A DNA stretch of 64,000 nt from an uncultured Anaerolineales bacterium (GTDB lineage Bacteria > Chloroflexota > Anaerolineae > Anaerolineales > UBA6663). The position numbers were made by a program, and so were the translations under genes. Positions 59,492 to 64,000 of this stretch are shown one piece after another; position 1 is the first letter of the stretch, and each line of letters starts with the position of its first letter. The stretch spans positions 1 through 64,000 of the forward strand of contig CALFZO010000142.1 in the NCBI GenBank assembly GCA_937952305.1. The letters run 5' to 3'. The notes beneath the pieces were generated by a model. That model was not told the DNA's origin. It saw nothing but the letters and a program-made list of their open reading frames with translations, and did not search any database.

Positions 59492-60247
59492 TCACGGCAC
59501 CCAGTCGCCGCGATTGTTGAGCTCATTGCGCTCGCTGATCTGGCCGTGGCCAACGGCGCCGGTTGCAGCGGTATCTACGTACACATAGAGGCTTCGCGCA
59601 GACTCGGGCAGCCAGGCGGCCTCGGCCAGCGCCGCCGCTGCGCCGGTCAGCGTAACCTGGCCGCCCGGCGCCAGGGCCGCCGCGACGTGCCAGGCCGTGC
59701 CCCGGCAGGCGAGCTCCGGGCAGGCGGTTTCCCAGTTGACTGCCGGCGGCGGCGCCTGGTCAAGGTCGGCCCAGGCATCGACGCGGAACCCGGCCGGCGT
59801 CGCCGCGTCGCCGATGTTCGTGATCGTGATCTGGAGCGACGCCGGCTGGCCATTGTGGCTCGGGCAATACTCGAAGGCGACGGCCAGGTCCGGGGCGCCG
59901 GCGGCGCTGACCCCGGCCGCGGCGGGCGCGCGGGCCTGGAGCGGCAGATAGAGTGCGTAGACGGTCATCGGCGGCGCGGGTGTCGGCAGCACGTACAGCC
60001 CGGGCGTCGACGGGAAGCAGACGCGGGCCGGCGGCGTAACTGGGCTGCCGGCGCCGGCCAGCAGACTGTACGGTCCGCCGGCTGCGGGCGCGCCGCTCAT
60101 CTGGCCGAGGGAGCCTTGCAGGCGATAGACGCCGCCGTGAGCCTGGACGCCGGGCAGCGGCGCAAAGTGCCGGAGCAGGCGCGGGCTGGCCAGCGCCGTC
60201 AGGGCCAACGCCGCGCTCGCCAGAGCTAGGACAGGCCGTGGCCGCAT
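59492..60247 (-). CDS. Secreted CARDB-like protein
   Basis: 251 residues from the ATG at 60247. Residues 1-23 form a signal peptide (RPRPVLALASAALALTALAS). A variable region follows, then a domain at about 115-245 with the pattern of CARDB domains: PDLAVAFEYCPSHNGQPASL, ITITNIGDAATPAGFRVDAW, and a C-terminal SERNELNNRGDWVP close to the usual D..N.VAE.(D/N)E.NN ending. Such domains act as extracellular adhesion or scaffold modules. Cys residues (VCFP, EYCP, TACPELAC) could form disulfides. It is followed by a promoter and terminator separating it from the solute operon. Confidence 0.72.
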   Translation of the reverse strand: MRPRPVLALASAALALTALASPRLLRHFAPLPGVQAHGGVYRLQGSLGQMSGAPAAGGPYSLLAGAGSPVTPPARVCFPSTPGLYVLPTPAPPMTVYALYLPLQARAPAAAGVSAAGAPDLAVAFEYCPSHNGQPASLQITITNIGDAATPAGFRVDAWADLDQAPPPAVNWETACPELACRGTAWHVAAALAPGGQVTLTGAAAALAEAAWLPESARSLYVYVDTAATGAVGHGQISERNELNNRGDWVP

Positions 60248-60254
60248 GGCGGGG

Positions 60255-60665
60255 TCACAGATAGAACGAGGCCGCGTCGCCGTCGCGGCCGTCGACAAAG
60301 TCGATCCGGCGGGGCAGTTGGCGATAGTCGCAGCCGCCCAGGTAATCGGCCAGGCTCATCAGAGCCTCGGCCTCCACGGGGACACGGTCCCGGCCGTCCA
60401 GGTCGGTGAAGAGCGCGAAGCGCCGCACTGGCAGCCGCGCCAGGCGCCCGACCATGGCCGTGATGTAACCGCGCACGCCGTGCCGGATGGCGTAGGCAGC
60501 GCGCAGATGCAGCAGGGTTTCCTCCAACGGCAGATGGAGCAGGCCGTGGCGCTGCGCCACGCACCGGGCGGCCAGGATGGCGCGGATCTCGGCCGGCTGC
60601 GGCGGCGGCAGGACGCGCGGCCAGGGCACCGAGCCGGCCGGCTCTTCTTCAAACAAGCGTGGCAT
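60255..60665 (-). CDS. Protein of unknown function
   Basis: 136 residues, soluble, no recognised family. The first 30 residues are Pro-rich and the rest alternates helices and strands (LLHLPLEETLLHLRAAYAIR, RRFALFTDLDGRDRVPVEAE, DYLGGCDYRQLPRRIDFVDG). It lies 7 bp upstream of the CARDB-like gene, so they are probably cotranscribed. A promoter-like sequence lies 60 bp upstream. Confidence 0.6.
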   Translation of the reverse strand: MPRLFEEEPAGSVPWPRVLPPPQPAEIRAILAARCVAQRHGLLHLPLEETLLHLRAAYAIRHGVRGYITAMVGRLARLPVRRFALFTDLDGRDRVPVEAEALMSLADYLGGCDYRQLPRRIDFVDGRDGDAASFYL

Positions 60666-60724
60666 AGGTGTGTGGCCGGCGCCGAGAACTTGCCCCCTGC
60701 CTGGCGGCGCCGGAAACTGGGCAC

Positions 60725-60753
60725 ACTATAGACTGTGCGACCCGGCCTCAAAA
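60725..60753 (-). promoter_or_regulatory. Possible promoter of the unknown/CARDB-like pair
   Basis: Minus strand TTTTGA (60753-60748), 17-bp spacer, TATAGT (60730-60725). The -10 is close to consensus and the -35 weak. The -10 is embedded in an imperfect palindrome CACACTATAGACTGTG. Confidence 0.45.
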
Positions 60754-60797
60754 AGAACGGAACAGTTGAGGTAAGTTTGAAATCGACCCTGAGGGCT

Positions 60798-61658
60798 TCA
60801 GAAATCCTCGCGTTCGAAGCGCCAAACCGCCACGCCCACGAACACCACCGTCCACAGCGCGGTGGCGATGGCCGGCAGCCAATCCGTCACCGGCTGGCCC
60901 TGTGCCAAGGTCAGGGCCATGGCTGGCTGCGCCTCGCTCATGGTCATCGTCAACGCCCAGGGCATGACCGCCATCAGCCACGGCGCCAGGCCCAGGAACA
61001 GCTGGTAGCCAAAGATCAACAGCAGCGGCAGGCCGATGACGGCACCGCGCGAGTTGACGAGCGTGCCCAGCATCAGCGTCAGCGCCAGGTAAAAGAGCAG
61101 AGTCAAGTACACCAGCGCCATCCCGCCCAGGAAGCCGCCCACCGGGTAGGCCGTGCCCGTGGCGAAGTAAAGGAGGCCATAGGCCACCGCGCCTTGCGCC
61201 AGCACCATCGTCACCAATATCCCAAGCGCATTGGCGGCGAGCTTGGAGAGCAGGAAGGCGCTGCGCGAGACCGGCTTGGAGAGCACCCATGCCGCCGTGC
61301 CCGTCTGCCGCTCCAGGATGACGGCTTCCTGCCCCAGAATCACCACGCCGACGGCGATGGCCAGGCCGGAGAAAGTGAAGTAGATCATCAGGCCGGTTTG
61401 ATCCAGCGGCGGTTGGTCCGGCAGGCCCTCCACCGCGCTGACTTCGCCGGTCCGGCGCTGCGCCTCGGCGGCCTCAGCCTGGGGCGCGACGATGATCACG
61501 AGGGCCAGCATGCCGTTGACGAGCGCCAGCCAGATAAGGGTCTGCCACAGCCACTGGCCGGTCCGCCACCAGCGCCGGTTTTCTTTGCGAGTCAGATTGC
61601 CGAAGCCCTGCAGCCAGCCTCGCTCCGGCACAGCCTGCAGGCTGCTATTGCTTGCCAT
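60798..61658 (-). CDS. ABC-2 type transporter permease
   Basis: 286 residues from the ATG at 61658, which has GGGAGG 6 nt upstream. About six membrane helices are visible (WQTLIWLALVNGMLALVIIV, IYFTFSGLAIAVGVVIL, LGILVTMVLAQGAVAYGLLY, GMALVYLTLLFYLALTLML, GLPLLLIFGYQLFLGLAPWL, ALWTVVFVGVAVW). The ABC-2 coupling region ERQTGTAAWVLSKPVSRSAF lies after the second. It forms the membrane part of an exporter with the ATPase encoded directly upstream (14-bp overlap). The exported substrate is unknown. Confidence 0.87.
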   Translation of the reverse strand: MASNSSLQAVPERGWLQGFGNLTRKENRRWWRTGQWLWQTLIWLALVNGMLALVIIVAPQAEAAEAQRRTGEVSAVEGLPDQPPLDQTGLMIYFTFSGLAIAVGVVILGQEAVILERQTGTAAWVLSKPVSRSAFLLSKLAANALGILVTMVLAQGAVAYGLLYFATGTAYPVGGFLGGMALVYLTLLFYLALTLMLGTLVNSRGAVIGLPLLLIFGYQLFLGLAPWLMAVMPWALTMTMSEAQPAMALTLAQGQPVTDWLPAIATALWTVVFVGVAVWRFEREDF

Positions 61659-62613
61659 GGTCGCCTCCCTCAACGATCTTCAGGAACGCCTCTTCCAGGT
61701 CGTACTTCTGGCGCGCGAACTCGGCCACCGATACGGCTGGATCAGAGAGCACCAGCCGCAGCAGGTCGTGCTCGGCGGCGGCCTCGTCGGTGACGCCGAC
61801 GTGCCAGGCCGTGGCGCCGTTCACGCGGTCCACTTTGAGCGTCGACACCCACGGCTGGGCGGCGACCAGGCCGCGCACCGGCTCGGCGTCACCCTTGAGT
61901 TTCACCTGGTAGATCAGGCCGCCGGAGCCGGCCAAGAGCTGCTCGATCGGGGCCTGCGCCACCAGTTCCCCCTGGTTGAGGATCGCCACCGTGTCGCTGA
62001 CGCGCTGCACATCGTCCAGGATGTGGGTGGAGTAAAAGATGGTCGTGTACTTGCGCAGGCGTTCCATGACCTCGAGGACGTCGCGGCGCCCCTGCGGGTC
62101 CAGGCTGGCGGCCGGCTCATCCAAGATGATCAGATCCGGGTAGTTGATCTGCGCCTGAGCGATGCCCAGCCGCTGGCGCTCACCGCCGGAGAAGCCCTTC
62201 AGCGGTCGGTCGGCCTTATCGGCCAGGCCGACCAGGTCCAGCGTCTCGGCGATCCGCGCTTCGATCTGCGCCGCCGGCCCGCTGAAGAAGAAGCCGGCCG
62301 TGAAGCGCAAGGTCTCGCGCGCGGTCATGTGTTCGTAATAGCGCGGGTCCTGCGCCAGGTACCCGACGCGCTGGCGGATGCGGACGCTGTCGCGCCCGAT
62401 TGCGTGACCAAAGACGCGGCCCTCGCCGCTGGTGGGCCGCGCCAGACCGAGCAGCAACTTGATGGTCGTGGTCTTGCCGGCGCCGTTCGGCCCCAGGAAT
62501 CCGAAGATGGAGTTCTTCGGGACCTTGAGGTTGAGGCCTTTGAGCGCCTGAACCCCTTTGTAGGTTTTGGTCAGATTGTGGGTTTCAATGACGAGTGCCG
62601 TGGACGAGTCCAT
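61645..62613 (-). CDS. ABC transporter ATP-binding protein
   Basis: 322 residues from the ATG at 62613; upstream in-frame ATGs exist at 62658 and 62724 but have no better ribosome binding site. Walker A is GPNGAGKTTTIK near 39, the Q-loop is in YLAQDPRYYEHM, the ABC signature is FSGGERQRL, Walker B is LIILDEPAASLDP, and the switch His is in FYSTHILDDV. The C-terminal 80 residues form the extra domain seen in ABC-2 ATPases. It energises the permease encoded downstream. Confidence 0.93.
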   Translation of the reverse strand: MDSSTALVIETHNLTKTYKGVQALKGLNLKVPKNSIFGFLGPNGAGKTTTIKLLLGLARPTSGEGRVFGHAIGRDSVRIRQRVGYLAQDPRYYEHMTARETLRFTAGFFFSGPAAQIEARIAETLDLVGLADKADRPLKGFSGGERQRLGIAQAQINYPDLIILDEPAASLDPQGRRDVLEVMERLRKYTTIFYSTHILDDVQRVSDTVAILNQGELVAQAPIEQLLAGSGGLIYQVKLKGDAEPVRGLVAAQPWVSTLKVDRVNGATAWHVGVTDEAAAEHDLLRLVLSDPAVSVAEFARQKYDLEEAFLKIVEGGDHGKQ

Positions 62614-62801
62614 CGCTTGCCTGCCTGGCGCGCCACTGAGGGAGGTGGTCGGCCTCATGGACGCTACGTTAGCAGAAGCGGCCGCGCCCGGCGTCGGCCA
62701 AAGGAGGGATTGGCGCCGGGCCAATGGGCCGGGGGAAAACGAAAACTCCGGTCAGTGGGTCTGCCCGGAGCGGTGGTGGTCTGGACCGGAGCGGCGGCGC
62801 G

Positions 62802-63050
62802 TTAAGGCAGATCCGCCGCTTCTACCCCGTTCATTTGAACCGGCTGGAGCGACACTGCTTGAGCGCCACCTGGGCCGGACAATCCCTGTCCCTGGCTTGC
62901 CTGTGGACGGGGCTCCAGGCTGCTCGTGAGCGCGGGCGGCGGAGCGGGCGCATCCAACGGGCCGGAGAAGGCGTACCAGGTGGCGGCGCCGATCAGGCTC
63001 AGGGCGAGGAGTAGTTTCAGGGCTTCGCGTTTCAGGTTCAGGGTACGCAT
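62802..63050 (-). CDS. Small single-span membrane protein
   Basis: 82 residues with a positively charged start (MRTLNLKREALK), one hydrophobic helix (LLLALSLIGAATWYAF) and a Pro/Gln-rich outside tail. AGGA lies 10 nt before the ATG. No family is recognised. It is monocistronic between the exporter genes and the hydrolase gene. It may be real, but a chance open frame in GC-rich DNA cannot be excluded. Confidence 0.5.
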   Translation of the reverse strand: MRTLNLKREALKLLLALSLIGAATWYAFSGPLDAPAPPPALTSSLEPRPQASQGQGLSGPGGAQAVSLQPVQMNGVEAADLP

Positions 63051-63414
63051 GCACGCTCATCCTAAGCAGGCCGCGGCGCGGCCCGCGTAACTTGAGAGCC
63101 AGTCTAGTCACCTGTCCGGCTTGCGTCGTCAGGCTTTGGATGGAAACCCATCAATGGGGCGGCTTATGGTACCACCACTTCGCCGGAACTGGCGATCATC
63201 TGTGCTGATCTGGGCCGAGGCCGAGCAGCCTGCTCGTTATTGCAGGATGTGTGCCGCTGGCGCCTGACCGTTGCCGGCGCGCCTGCCCGAAGCGGGAAAT
63301 CCGTTCTGTTGGGCGGCTCTACTCTGAAGACGTTTCCGCTCGGGTTTTGGTTGCCTGAGGGCCAGCGGGGATTCAGAGGGGTTTGCGATGTGTCCCAGCG
63401 GGCCCGGCCGTACC
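63051..63414. other. Intergenic region without a recognised gene
   Basis: 364 bp between the small membrane protein gene and the hydrolase gene. It contains several short open frames without family resemblance. No tRNA-like cloverleaf, strong terminator or convincing promoter pair was seen. Confidence 0.4.
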
Positions 63415-64000
63415 TCAGAGTTCAGCCAGGAAGCGCCGGATCACGCCGACATACTCGTCCAGGCGGGCGATGGAAGCCACATGCCCGGTGCCGTGGAAGG
63501 TGTGGACGCGGGCCTGGGGGTGGAGGGCCTTGAGCGTGGCCCGCGCCGGCGCCTCAGCCACTGGGTCGTCGTCACCTTCCAGGATCAGGATCCGGCCGGG
63601 CCAGCGCTCCAGATCGCTGGGCGTGAACGCCGACGTGCGGTCGAAATCGACGGCCAGGCGGTAGCGCGCCAACAGGTCGGCCTTGCTGAGCCGCTGGATC
63701 ATCTCCTCGGAGTACGCGTCCCAGAAGGCGATGTGCTCGGGCGCGGCCCGCAGCGACTTGCGGGTGGCGGCGCGCAATAGGGCGCGCAGCAGGCCCATGG
63801 GCAGCAGACCGAATACGGTCAACGCCCACTGGTTCTGGGCGGCCCGCTCCGGCTTGGGGCCGCCGGTATGGGAGAGCACCAGCCGGTCGACGCGCTCCGG
63901 GTAAGCCCGCACGAAGCGCTGAGCCACCATGCCGCCGTAGGAGCCGCCCAGCACATGTGCCCGGCCGGCACCTTCGGCGTCCAAGATGGCCGCCAGCCCG
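63415..64000 (-). CDS. Alpha/beta hydrolase (5' end cut by window)
   Basis: About 195 residues of the C-terminal part are visible. The nucleophile elbow is GGSYGGMVAQRFV, with Ser as nucleophile. The acid Asp lies in ILEGDDDPVAEAP and the His in FHGTGHVASIARLDEY near the end. The frame stays open to the window edge; the first internal Met (63984) is not the true start. It is a soluble serine hydrolase of esterase, lipase or C-C hydrolase type. The substrate is unknown. Confidence 0.88.
   Translation of the reverse strand, partial: GLAAILDAEGAGRAHVLGGSYGGMVAQRFVRAYPERVDRLVLSHTGGPKPERAAQNQWALTVFGLLPMGLLRALLRAATRKSLRAAPEHIAFWDAYSEEMIQRLSKADLLARYRLAVDFDRTSAFTPSDLERWPGRILILEGDDDPVAEAPARATLKALHPQARVHTFHGTGHVASIARLDEYVGVIRRFLAEL

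Noticed and set aside
63240..63533. Plus-strand open frames before and over the alpha/beta hydrolase gene
   Set aside because: They overlap a clear hydrolase on the other strand and show no coding features.

Overview
This is a GC-rich bacterial window of about 64 kb with dense, mostly co-oriented operons. No rRNA, tRNA, CRISPR array or insertion sequence was found. The gene content points to a motile, H2-metabolising anaerobe: flagellar rod and filament genes, an HdrABC-MvhADG type hydrogenase operon and TPR-glycosyltransferase fusions. Chloroflexota (Anaerolineae-like) is my best guess. It rests on gene style only, not on a marker gene.

Region 1 (1-7,571, minus strand) is a flagellar locus. 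A late unit carries fliC behind a near-consensus sigma-28 promoter, followed by fliD, flaG, fliS and a small protein. A rod unit carries a FlgJ-like protein fused to a clan GH-A glycoside-hydrolase barrel, then flgC, fliE and fliF (cut by the window edge). flgB is not at its usual place.

Region 2 (7,612-22,804, minus strand) is a glycan-assembly island in two transcription units. It contains a formylglycine-generating-enzyme-like protein, three ordinary-sized glycosyltransferases (two with TPR domains), a methyltransferase-glycosyltransferase-methyltransferase fusion, an NAD-dependent sugar epimerase and a 2,055-residue protein with four glycosyltransferase domains. Its position next to the flagellin gene suggests flagellin or surface glycosylation. 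The rod unit and both glycan units are each headed by the same unusual promoter: four or five 11-bp helically phased TTTAYTG repeats abutting a CTGAC -35 and a TANNNT -10. This looks like a previously unrecognised flagellar-glycan regulon.

Region 3 (23,002-36,911, minus strand) encodes a soluble, probably electron-bifurcating [NiFe] hydrogenase-heterodisulfide reductase (hdrCBA-mvhDGA). With it are a dodecin-like protein, a flavin reductase-like protein, the large-subunit maturation protease, a cyclic-nucleotide-binding-fold protein and hypA, hypF, hypC, hypD and hypE. hypB is not present. An intrinsic terminator sits in the leader of hdrC, which suggests attenuation.

Region 4 (37,401-51,631, plus strand) is a self-contained lipid or polyketide cassette. 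It comprises an acyl-CoA dehydrogenase, a 2,732-residue PUFA-synthase-like megasynthase (KS-AT-KS-ACP-ACP-KR-DH), a phosphopantetheinyl transferase, and a three-subunit acyl-CoA carboxylase (carboxyltransferase, biotin carboxylase, biotin carrier) that could supply the extender unit. The two ACP domains are a perfect 290-bp DNA duplication. Both have Thr at the position of the phosphopantetheine Ser.

Region 5 (51,624-59,313, minus strand) is a glucosylglycerate-type compatible-solute operon: a GH13 glucosylglycerate phosphorylase-like enzyme, a histidine phosphatase (GpgP-like), an MscS channel, a probable mannosylglucosylglycerate synthase, a second GT4 enzyme, and glucosyl-3-phosphoglycerate synthase fused to two UspA domains. 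A sigma-70-like promoter and an intrinsic terminator lie in its leader.

Region 6 (59,492-64,000, minus strand) has a secreted CARDB-like protein, an unrecognised gene, an ABC-2 exporter pair, a small membrane protein and a partial alpha/beta hydrolase.
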